Assembly (NCBI GenBank): GCA_904066235.2
Contig: CAJFCV020000003.1
Coordinates: 7,130,001 to 7,194,000, forward strand
From: Bursaphelenchus xylophilus
Lineage: Eukaryota > Nematoda > Chromadorea > Rhabditida > Aphelenchoididae
Direction: 5' to 3'
DNA: 64,000 nucleotides
Position numbers and translations under genes: made by a program. Position 1 is the stretch's first letter. Each line of letters opens with the position of its first letter. Under the pieces are notes generated by a model. It was not told the DNA's origin. It saw nothing but the letters and a program-made list of their open reading frames with translations, and ran no database searches. This document shows positions 13,601-23,101 of the stretch, one piece after another.

Positions 13601-13959
13601 GAGCCCAAAAAAACCAACTGCACGGTGCAAAAAGCAAAAAATTGCACAGTGCAACGTACATTTTTTTTTCTTTTTTTCTCACAGTGCTTGTCGCCGAAAA
13701 AGTTATAGGCAAAAACTGTTTCCCGTCTGGCCGACTCTCCTTATTTCGCGTGTTTTCTCGGAAACAACATTCGAATATCTCGCCAACTGCCGGAAAGTGC
13801 GAGTTAAAACTTTCAGGAATTTCGGCTAGTTCAGAACCCGCACGCAAAATTTTAAGAAAATTTGAGTGCTCGATCTGAAACACTCGTAAGATAATAGAAA
13901 ATTCAACTCAACTTGAAGAAAAAGCGTACCTTCAACTTACGAGGAATAGCTTTAGCCAT
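10700..13959 (-). CDS. FSH1/OVCA2-type serine hydrolase with 2.4-kb first intron
   Basis: Alpha/beta-hydrolase of the FSH1 family (yeast FSH1, animal OVCA2), probably a carboxylesterase. Five exons close in phase to 225 residues, matching the family length: 13959-13930, 11488-11395, 11357-11179, 11114-10923 and 10882-10700. Exon 1 encodes only MAKAIPRKLK and joins ILCLHGHHQN, restoring the typical family start. The catalytic triad is Ser111 (SFSQG; the first Gly of GxSxG is Ser here), Asp164 (NKDDKVIP) and His193 (CGHCIPP). FREKTGG and GPFDGIL are further family motifs. The third intron (11178-11115) uses GC instead of GT: AAT then GCAAGT at the donor, TTTCCAG at the acceptor; only this choice gives an open, family-like join. 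Intron 1 (13929-11489) contains a foldback element. The assignment of exon 1 is inferred from the sequence fit, not shown by a transcript. Confidence 0.88.
11550..13408. repeat. Foldback element with satellite-like arms, inside an intron
   Basis: A long imperfect inverted repeat. The outer arms (about 11550-11690 and 13265-13408) share the blocks ATATATGGATCGGGCTTTAT and CCAAAGTGCCACTTTGGACT. The inner arms (about 12005-12320 and 12484-13010) are tandem repeats in opposite orientations, meeting around a centre near 12325-12480 that is flanked by inverse copies of GTGTTGTCTCGCCA-like sequence. The whole lies within the first intron of the FSH1-type hydrolase. No transposase is encoded. The exact ends are uncertain because the outermost 40 bases of the arms are diverged. 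Confidence 0.8.
12555..13010 (+). repeat. 135-bp tandem repeat (63 + 72 bp dimer)
   Basis: The marker GTACAATATA recurs at 12561, 12696, 12831 and 12966, exactly 135 bp apart. Each unit holds a second, related half beginning near GTGCAACATA (12624), so the array alternates 63- and 72-bp subunits, each built around TTTTCAACCGAAAA. Both lengths are multiples of three, so one plus-strand frame stays open for 198 codons. I regard this frame as a by-product of the array and not as a gene. The left arm (12005-12240) carries the same subunits inverted and more diverged. Confidence 0.85.
13565..13700. repeat. Degenerate copy of the GCACAGTGC repeat family
   Basis: The block with TTCAGGGTGCGAGCGA and ATTGCACAGTGCAA closely resembles the interior of the TA-flanked MITE at 47099-47292. 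The terminal repeats are not recognisable here, so this is probably a decayed or internally related copy. It lies in the first intron of the FSH1-type hydrolase. Confidence 0.6.
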
Positions 13960-16452
13960 TACTTACTTCATGTAGATATCAATCCAGACATTCTACTAAA
14001 AAAATAAAAAATAAAGAAAAAACTTGACATGAGACAAGTCTCTCTCGACAGTTTCCGTCAATCTGTTATACCCAGGGGTGGTCAGTGAGCCGGGCCGGCG
14101 GGAAATTTGAGAAACGGGCCGTCATGGGCCGCGGGCCTGGGGTTTTTTTTCGGTCCGGCCCGTCTATATGACAATGCCAAACCGTTGGAATTTATTTTTT
14201 CGCGCAGGAAAAATTAATTGACGTTGTTGTAGTTGCAGTTTCTCAAGTTCCAAAACGTTTACAAGTCTATAGCTCCGTTTTAAAAGCCACAAAACTATTA
14301 TATTAATTCTTTACAACTAGATCAACGGCTTTTTCGATTAACTTTAGCCTTACCTCCAATGTTGGTTTAGGGCTTTGTAAGCGATTCCTTTTGAAGGTCG
14401 TTCTTTGCTCATTTTGAAGCTAGGGATGATTAAAGAAAAGCGATGTGAAAGTGTTTGAGACCATCATCATCTTTTAGGTTCATGTGATCTACAAGACCAA
14501 CTGTCTGTCGTAACCTTTTTTCTTCCTTTCTTTGTTGTGTTCTCTTCGGACACCTCTTATTTCTCATGTAAGCGTTTTTTGGAATTCTGATTCTACCAAG
14601 ATAAGCTGAGAAAACAAAGTTTTATCTGATATTCTTCTGATGATTTTGGGGTAGTCATCTTTTCCCCCCTCTGATCAGCCAATCTTCTTGTTGTTATAAC
14701 GTAATCTGGACAGCTGATACTCGAGAGTACCTTAGGTCTAGGTCTTAGGATTTCCAAAACGTGCTTTCTGGGATATTATTTCGTGGGTTCTATAAGGTTG
14801 AAGGGTTGTACGTAACCAGAGGGCTCACGTGATATTCACACAAGTGCCGTCTTACAGATTAAGTCTCTGAAATGTGCATATTGATAAGGGGTTTCTCTTG
14901 TTTTCAGACTTTGTTTTTATTCCGGGGTTTTTATGTCTAAAAGGTGAAGTACTCGCAGCTTTGGAAATAGCTTCTCCATGCGGCGTTAGGATTATAATTA
15001 TTTTTTCTCGTCGGGGTTGGGCTAACTTCATTTATTATGACTTTCCTTTATTGCAAATACACGTTTATTTATAATGCGATCCTTATTCTTTCCCCTCTGA
15101 GCTGGGAAATCCCAACCTCTGGCCATTTTTGAAATTATTTCCTCCACTCGACCCCCCGGGGGCGAAAGAGTGCGTAAGAAAGAGAGACGGCGGAGTGGAG
15201 AACAAACCACGCGCTCTACGCGTCGAATCACAAGACTAGCCGGAAGATAGAGTTCTACGAGCAGTGGAGAGTGCAGTGGGAGAGAAGTGAAGCAGAGAAA
15301 AAAAGAGAAAAAGTCCGCTCTTTTTCGCTTCGAAGCGCTCCACCGACGGTTGAAGAATAAGGGGAAAGAGCACGTGGTTTCGATTTTATTTGGGTGAAAA
15401 GCGACGCTTTATGAAAGCCTTCGAAAAAGGGTAACGGCGATGGAATGCTTGGGATATGGTAAAAATTTTAAACGTTGAGTGAAAGGTAACAGCGGCAGCA
15501 TGGTGTGTGATCGACAGCTGTCTTGACTGATGAAAATGTGTTGATTACACAGTACTTTTTGTCATGATATACTCTTTTTCCTTCCTTATGTATTTGTAAT
15601 CACCACAAAAAGCCTTTCTTATTGTCGCGATATTTTCGTAGATATTTTCAAAGGATTAAATTACCTCTTTTTCCAAAGACGACTTAAACATATAAGCAGG
15701 AAACTTTTTAAATTTGTGAGATCTAAATGCGATGACATCTCTAAAAAAGGGAATGGTCCTGACAAGAGAAGATATCATTTTGGTAGAATGAGTGTGCTGT
15801 ATTCAAGATTATGAGGTTTGTGTTCGTCTGTTCTTTTATGAATATCTTGCTGCTTATGTTAGTAATGTTTGAGTTGTTTTTCATCGCTTTGTGGTGTTTC
15901 CAAGATGTTCTGGTTAACCTTGTTAATGAGACACGTGTTGTTTACGAGTAATATTTTTTGCTTTTTTCTTCCTGCTTGTTTCCATATGACATCCAGCCTT
16001 ACATTACCTATCATTCTGACCTTCGGAACTCCTATTTCCTCGTCTCTTGTAATGCTTACTGTCAATCAACTCTCGAAATGGAAACAAACGTGCATTTGAA
16101 GAGTAAATTGTAGTTATTTAAGAGTGGGAATCTTTTACTCGAACACTTTCAAGTTATTTAAATCAATTTTTAAATTCAATTTTGGATTGGAAAACACATT
16201 CGGATCCATGAATCGGCCCATTTTGCATTCGCTGAAAAGGAAAGGGCCTTAAAATATTGTAAACAGGGGTTTGTAGTCGCAAACTTGATATGCTTGCTTT
16301 TCAAAATAAGGTGTGATAAGTGATGAGAAGATAACGGTTGTTTTTAATTGACGATGTTTTGCTGCCGTCAGTGATCTTGAATGATATTAACGCTTAAAAA
16401 AGAATTAGGAAACGTTATTTTAAAACAGCTTTTTTGTAAGGGTCGAGCTAGC
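13960..16452. other. Gene-free region with GC-richer purine block
   Basis: No coding exons were seen. A truncated hAT MITE lies at 14073-14350. From about 15140 to 15480 the composition changes to GC- and purine-rich sequence with an E-box/hypoxia-type word CACGTG at 15371-15376, unlike the T-rich DNA on both sides. It could be a promoter or untranslated first exon of a plus-strand transcript such as the DCT-1-like gene 5 kb downstream, but no splice pairing can be proved. Confidence 0.4.
14073..14350. mobile_element. Truncated hAT MITE, copy 2
   Basis: Begins with the same 13-bp terminus CAGGGGTGGTCAG (14073-14085) as the element at 2487-2965, runs into GGGCCG-rich sequence and then matches the reverse complement of that element's core (for example ACGTTTACAAGTCTATAG versus its inverse). 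Similarity fades near 14350 and no second terminus is present. The copy is therefore truncated and lies in the opposite orientation. Confidence 0.8.
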
Positions 16453-18286
16453 TGTGCACATGAAACAGGATGTCACAGTAGAGCCATGAAACACTAACCA
16501 TGTGTTACCCTAACCGCGAGTACTAAATTTCAGAAAAAAAAATTTTGATTATTGGCCTACTGTAGGTGTACTGTAGTTTTCTCGCATTTCCAGGATCTCA
16601 GCCACGAGAGGTTGGATTCCCTCCGGACCTTCTCTGTGTTATAGAATGGACAATTCTAAGAAACTTTCATATTCACACTTTTTCCCTAGGACTTCTGGAA
16701 GTATGTGAAAAATTTGCATATTTGGCAAAAAATTTATATTTCTTAAATTTTCTAAAAAATTTTGCATATCGGGACGCCCTTTTTATTGCTCTAAATGACG
16801 CTCCATGAAGCGACAATTCAAACGGTAAAGAGGTCATCGCAAGGCGTTCTGCCTATGTTGCAAACGAGGCTTCTAAAGGTCGGGCCATCACGGATTTTTC
16901 TTGGGCTAAAATTTTATATGCGAGATATTGGGACAAAATTTGGTCTTATTATAATCTACGCAAAATTCTAAGACTTTTGGACCACACTTTTATGAGTCTC
17001 AGACCGACCGGTCGAAAGATACGACCGATTTTTGAGACTTTTCCGGTATTTTACAATTTTTACCCGGAAGGTGACGGAATTTCGGGGTTTCTTTGATTGC
17101 ATTTAATTGAGCGTCTCTGAATAACTCAATGTTTGTCGCTTTTCGTACTTTAGCTATTCAAGTTTTTTTGAAAAGTTGGTTGTGGCTTCTAGGAATATTC
17201 TGAGGTACACCTGTATTTTTTTGGAGTCTGACACCATGCCGCAAGTGAGCTTCTAAGAGGAAAAATCGACAAAATTACCTTTTTTAGTTGCCGCATTTCG
17301 AGATTATTCTATAGGCCGAATCGATCAAAATATTTTCCATTTATTTTCAAATCAGAAAGAATCATGCAAATTTTTGTCGGTTTTTCCTCAAAGAAATTTT
17401 AATATCTAAAATACGAAACGCTAATGTGATGAATGGAGCACGTATCTAGTTCAAATTATATGTTCGGATTCAATTGTGCCATCAGAATGCTGAATTTCAG
17501 TCATTAAAATGGAGTTTTGTTAGATATTGCGCAAAAATTTTTAGACAAAAATTCCTTTTTTTTCGCGAACATCCGTATCGGTATGCGGGATCGATGTACG
17601 TAGGCAACTTTGTACGTGCTACATCGAATACTACCATCAGAATCCTAGAAACCCAGAAATTCCGTCACCTTCCGGGTAAAAATTGTAAAATACCGGAAAA
17701 GTCTCAAAAATCGGTCGTATCTTTCGACCGGTCGGTCGGAGACTTATAAAAGTGTGGTCCAAAAGTCTTAGAATTTTGCGTAGATTATAATAAGACCAAA
17801 TTTTGTCCCAATATCTCGCATATAAAATTTTAGCCCAAGAAAAATCCGTGATGGCCCGACCTTTAGAAGCCTCGTTTGCAACATAGGCAGAACGCCTTGC
17901 GATGACCTCTTTACCGTTTGAATTGTCGCTTCATGGAGCGTCATTTAGAGCAATAAAAAGGGCGTCCCGATATGCAAAATTTTTTAGAAAATTTAAGAAA
18001 TATAAATTTTTTGCCAAATATGCAAATTTTTCACATACTTCCAGAAGTCCTAGGAAAAAAGTGTGAATATGAAAGTTGCTTAGAATTGTCCATTCTATAA
18101 CACAGAGAAGGTCCGGAGGGAATCCAACCTCTCGTGGCTGAGATCCTGGAAATGCGGGAAAGCTACAGTACACTTACAGTAGGCCAATAATCAAAAATTT
18201 TTTTTCTGAAATTTAGTACTCGCGGTTAGGGTAACACATGGTTAGTGTTTCATGGCTCTACTGCGACATCCTGTTTCATGTGCACA
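16453..18286. repeat. Foldback repeat with 640-bp arms
   Basis: Left arm 16453-17092 and right arm 17647-18286 are both 640 bp and nearly exact inverses, around a 554-bp spacer. The outer ends read TGTGCACATGAAACAGG and its inverse. The inner ends read GGAATTTCGGGGTTTCT against GGAATTTCTGGGTTTCT. The same 80-codon open frame appears once on each strand with three residue changes, which reflects arm identity and not a gene. No target-site duplication is obvious and no transposase is encoded. Confidence 0.9.
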
Positions 18287-20342
18287 AGGCAAATCTGAAA
18301 GCTTGAGTCTCTCGGAAAACTTGTTTTAAATGTTTTAGGTTGTGTATTAGGGTTTCCCGAATATGCACCAAGTTGAATGCGCCCTTTTTGCATGTTTCTG
18401 TGACTCGAATGAACCTCGGTATTTAACTCTTATTTTAATGGTATTCGTGTACAATATAAGTTTTTTTACGTTGGTTATTCAAAGTCTAGAAAAGGAAAAA
18501 GCGAATCCGAATCATTTGTAATCATACGGAATTTTTATCTTGAATAATATAATAAATGAGAAACCTAGAGCTTGTTTTCCTATATTGTTTGCGGAAAAAA
18601 CAATCTTTGGTCAAAAACAATCTCAAGTTTATTGTTCTCGATTAGCTATTTCGAAACGCGTTTTCTGTTTAAGACACTTTTTGATTACTAGTTATCGCAT
18701 TCAACTTTGGTCGAAACCCTCTTTGTGTATTGTATGTTGAGAGGAGACTCTTTGCTAGCTAGCGATTAAGTAGATTCGCGAAAATCTTGTCAAATAAACA
18801 AAAAATGAAGATTTAGACGAGACGATCGTCAGTTGCGGGGGTTTTTGTTAAATTGCTTCATTTTCTGACCAATTTCTTCGTAAAGTTGCACACTTTTCGG
18901 AGATTGATGGAAGTCTGATTACTCTTCCCTTTACCTTCGTCGTTCCGTCAAGTGACCTCATTAGTTCGCGATCATCTTTTGACGTTTTTTCTCTGTTCTC
19001 CGTCAGATGACTGCTATGATGAGAGTGGTCATCGTTTATTTATTTTCTTGTTTATTGAGGTTGAAGATGGTATTCGGTCGTCCCATTACATATGTATAAT
19101 TTAGTGGACTAATTTTGATTAAAGTCGGCAAGCCAAAAATCAGCATCATATGATTCTAATCGCGACGGGTATTTCTTTTGTTCTTATAAAGCGAGAGATC
19201 CCAGAGGAATGGCTTTACTTGAGACCAAAGCACATCCAGCATATCTTTTTTGGCGGATATAATTTGAGAAAAGAACATCTATCCTTGTCGTATATAAATG
19301 GAATCAATGCTTCACTTATTTGGAGCTCCTATCTGCAAGCCTGTCAGCTGCATTTATTCTATCACCAATTGATAAAAATACCACTGACCCGCCATTTTGT
19401 CCTTCAGCTGTTTGTCGGACTATTTTGAAATTTTATAGATCTTGCCTGAGGGGTTAGACGAAATTTCAGAGCGAATTAAACCAATTAGCTGTACCTTTTC
19501 TGAAGGAATTACGTTGACTGTTTTGGGGTAAAACTGTAACTTTTGTAGAAGGTGTTTCGTTTTTTTACTTCTGAATTCCCTTAGAAAGTAAGGAGCATGG
19601 CTGGTCACATTACTTGTCCTGCTTTTTATGAAACATGTGATCGGATTCTACGGACATGACAGTCTGAATCTGATAGTGAGTGGCCGGTTCTTTGTGTGCT
19701 GTTTTTTGAAATGCCTCAGGGCTTTTCTTAGGATTTGAAGAGATTCGCTTTATGTTCATAGATATTTTGACTTGTCTCAAATCCGATGGAAATCCGGTAG
19801 ATTCATGTGTTCGCAATCATAACCAGTACAAACCAGAAGACGTTTTTCAATTCTTCACATGAAATTCAGATGGAGAATCATGGTTGTAATTTGTTATCTG
19901 CGAAGGTTATTTTCTCGGAAAGTGGGGCTAACAATAAATAGAGACCTTAGTTGTCTGCACTGTGAACCCATACAGATGCTTCGATTTCCGTCAAATGATT
20001 TGTTTGTTTTAGTTTTTCGAATTATATTATAATAAGGAGCGCGCAGCAAAAAATTATATAATAAACCCCCAACTTCCAGAAGTGCGTACTTTAAAAATGG
20101 CGGATATCAGGTCCAGAAAAATCAAAATTTCAGGCAAATCGGCGGAGTCTCCGCGGAGAAATCCAAAGAAAAAGGCCGGCAGCTTCGAGTGGCCCACCCT
20201 GTATAATATACCATTCGTGACAATTTATGATAAAGAACCTTGACCAGTTGATCTTCAACTTTACATTTTCAGTTTTCAGTCGAGTTGGACTTGGCCTTTT
20301 TGTACAAAATAATATAAAACAAGCAGTAATTTATAACACAAC
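18287..20342. other. T-rich region upstream of the DCT-1-like gene
   Basis: No credible exon was found. The plus strand is strongly T-rich, which resembles long introns or promoter DNA in this window. Near 20040-20205 a short GC-richer block ends in GGCCCACCCTGTATAA, which looks like one mariner-type terminus without a partner. The region probably contains the promoter or outron of the downstream plus-strand gene. Confidence 0.4.
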
Positions 20343-21205
20343 ATGTCTTTCTTCGATCGTCAGCCAGCTTTATTCGACTCCAAGAAGCGTCTAGGCAATA
20401 CGGGTTCGACCTCTGCATCAAATGTGAATAATGGAAACGGAAACGGGACTCCTTCCATCTCCTCCGTCTTCGGATCACCTCTCCAACAACAGCCTTCCAA
20501 CGATGAAATTGACAGTCAGGCTGGTAAGTTGGGGTGCCTGGGGCGAATTCAATAAAATATTTTTTTTATGAAAGAAAGGGTGTTTTAGAATCCTGGGTGG
20601 AATTGGCGCCATCAAGAGCTTCGATTTGCAGTAGTGTCGAGGCGATCATGGTAGACCGAGATGGCACCGAACAGAGTGGAGCCAAGATGTCGCGTGCTAG
20701 GTACGATCTCTGATTTTTCGTTTTAATCTAGGAATAGTTCCGACTTACCAATATTATTTTAGTCCGGTCAGTTTCCAAAGTCCTCATGTTGAATTCGAAA
20801 CAAATTTGGAACAAGTGAAGAACAAGTTGGTGAAAGACATGTTACCTCCTGGAAAGAACACAGACTGGATCTGGGATTGGTCATCTCGGCCTGAAACTCT
20901 CTTTGCACAGAGAAACATCAGAAATCGAGGGAATGGAGAGTCCACTCTTACCACACCCCCCAATTCCCCTGAACCCAGTGAATATGATTTTGGAGGGAAG
21001 AAGGCTTGGCCATTGTGGCGTTTCGAAGTGATCGTCAGTTTGGTGGTCTCCAATCTGATGACTTTTGTTCTTGGTGCTACAGTTGGGTAAGAATCCTCCA
21101 AACTTCTAGTGTAATATCGACTTAATATTACCTTACCCCTATCGTTGTTTTTTTAGATTCTGCCTTTGTAAGAAGCTGGCCAAGAATCGCGACACCTTTT
21201 ACTGA
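20343..21205 (+). CDS. dct-1: BNIP3/NIX-family mitophagy receptor (DCT-1-like)
   Basis: Outer-mitochondrial-membrane protein that recruits LC3/GABARAP-type proteins to mitochondria for mitophagy. Four exons close in phase to 221 residues: 20343-20523, 20589-20700, 20763-21086 and 21157-21205. The LIR core WVEL lies at residues 63-66 (SWVEL, as in BNIP3). The BNIP3 signature NTDWIWDWSSRPE lies at about 130-142. One transmembrane helix, about 183-209, contains a small-residue face (LGATVG) and ends in FCLCKKLAKNRD, the usual short tail facing the intermembrane space. The N-terminal 60 residues are low-complexity Asn/Gly/Ser. Length matches NIX (219) and nematode DCT-1. A long 3' UTR follows, with AATAAA at 21813-21818. 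Confidence 0.93.
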
Positions 21206-21840
21206 TGCCCTTCTTGTACTAACGTTATCATCGTTTAAACAAGTCCATCAAAAAGAGATGTTCATTCCAATGTTCATCGCAATCGGAATATGCAGATTAT
21301 TTGTAAATTCATAAATTCCACGTCTTATTTCGAAGTAATTCAAGAGTTTTAGTCGCGCGGGCGCTTTTTGTAAATTATCTGAAAAGAAGACATCTCTTTG
21401 CAGTATAATATTGATAGATCGACGTTGATATCATGTCTACGGTTTACTAAGGGAAAGTCATCACATTTACAGTCATCGTATTTTGAAAACGTTCCAATGG
21501 CTACTCTTGTAGTTAAAGTTTCAATTTTGGATATTTAGGGACATTTTTTCGATCCTTTTCTTCCTTTGCCCGCTTTTTTGTATGTAGTACTTTATTTACT
21601 CATTTTTTAACAGCCTTGTTGCTGCGCTGCAACCCTTGTAACTCTGTTCGTCCTTTTGTAAATACATTCCTCTATATGTTTATAAGTGCTTTGTAATCTA
21701 TTACCCGTACATTACAACTGCTGTTGTAAATTCATTGGGTCGAATCTTAGGGAGAAGAGTGTTAACTGAACTACGTGTTATAACCCTTACAATTGTACAT
21801 ATATCTGGTTGAAATAAACTATGCAAACGAGAAAGGGTGA
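21206..21840 (+). other. Probable 3' UTR of the DCT-1-like gene
   Basis: T-rich sequence with repeated TTGTAA words and no open frame, ending near AATAAA at 21813-21818. TGTACATA at 21794-21801 matches the Pumilio/FBF consensus TGTANATA, so PUF-protein control is possible but unproven. Confidence 0.5.
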
Positions 21841-21922
21841 TGTAAATTACAGTACTGACAGAAACAGAAAGATGGGGGAGATTCCTAATAATATACTTTC
21901 AAATACTTTTTTTCGGTTTATA

Positions 21923-22095
21923 CTAGTCGCGACATAAAGTCCTGACACATTTGCACAGTGCATTTTGTTTTTCTTTCGGACCCGTCGCGGCAATTCCCCG
22001 TTTTTGCACTAGCGACATGCACTTTCGCGCGAACTTGCCACTTTTCTCGCGCGACACCCGCGACAAAATGTGTCAGGACTTTATGTCGCGACTAG
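21923..22095. mobile_element. TA-flanked palindromic MITE
   Basis: A 173-bp element flanked by TA on both sides (21921-21922 and 22096-22097). It has about 30-bp near-perfect terminal inverted repeats that begin CTAGTCGCGACATAAAGTCC. A TA duplication points to the Tc1/mariner group. Its first six bases, CTAGTC, are shared with the MITE at 47099-47292. Confidence 0.85.
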
Positions 22096-22097
22096 TA

Positions 22098-23099
22098 ACA
22101 CGAAGAACAAATTTCCATATACCCCGCCGTGAACAGGTGATCCGAGTTCTTTCATTGCCTCGTGCACACTTTTTGATGGCTTCCGGTTGACACTTTCTCA
22201 ACCTGTGTTTATTATTTTTAAGGTCGGATCAAAGGGTTTTGACGGGTTCTTGCCGCAAGTCGTCCCTTCGGCCTGCAAATGTTCACGCCACATTCTTGCA
22301 GCATTAGTGTCTAACTAATTGCTTCGTTTTTGAGTCTAAAAAGTTTTAGCGAATTATGTGTAGGGCATATCTTATTTATGCATGTCCTGATGATACGAAG
22401 ATTGTGACGTTTAGTAATCGAATTCAGGTCAATCTTTTTTGTGATCAACATAGCTCTGAAAGGAAATTTCAGGTGATTCCGGAGAGTTTCAAATCAAATC
22501 ATGTTTCTAGTGTATAAAAACAAAATAAAAACTTCTACTTTTTATTTGCGATTGTAGTGGTAGATATTACATACTTCACCTCAAATATATTCAGTTTATT
22601 ATTTTCAGCGTTCACATCTTTAAACTGTTTTAAAAAATTTTGAAGGCCAACCAATATTTCCGACTCCCAATTTGACAATTTACTCGAGCCTCGAGGGTCC
22701 AAACATAAGCCCTTCTGAAGTGGTGGAAACATGTTTATTCGGGGAAAAATAAATTTTATTTTTTCTCTGCAATTCTCCTTTGTGTCGGCCTAATCCAGGA
22801 ATGTCTCCCCAGTCCAGTTACTTCATTTTTGTTCTATATTTTATTTTTTTAATAGTTGTTTCGAAATGCATTTTGGCTTGGAATTAATACGGGGAAAAGG
22901 GCACGTTATACAACACTTTTTTTTATTCTGGATTCTTCTTACAGTATGTTTTTGTTTTTTTCTTTTTATGACTTTCTAATTTTGAGTCCCAGGCCTTTTG
23001 CCAAACATTAACGAACGCAATAAACAAAACTTTGGCGGAAATTCTGATTTTCTTAAATGAAATTTGAAGGCACCAAGAAATGTGGGCCGTTTTTATTTA
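22098..23099. other. Intergenic, nothing recognised
   Basis: AT-rich DNA with short frames only. No repeat partner, RNA gene or coding exon could be supported. Confidence 0.4.
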
Positions 23100-23101
23100 T
23101 A

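Noticed and set aside
16566..16808. 80-codon frame repeated on the opposite strand at 17931-18173
   Set aside because: Both copies lie in the inverted arms of one foldback; similarity comes from the repeat and there is no family resemblance or splice context.
20040..20205. Mariner-type element
   Set aside because: Only one end (GGCCCACCCTGTATAA) was seen and no partner terminus or target duplication could be found nearby.
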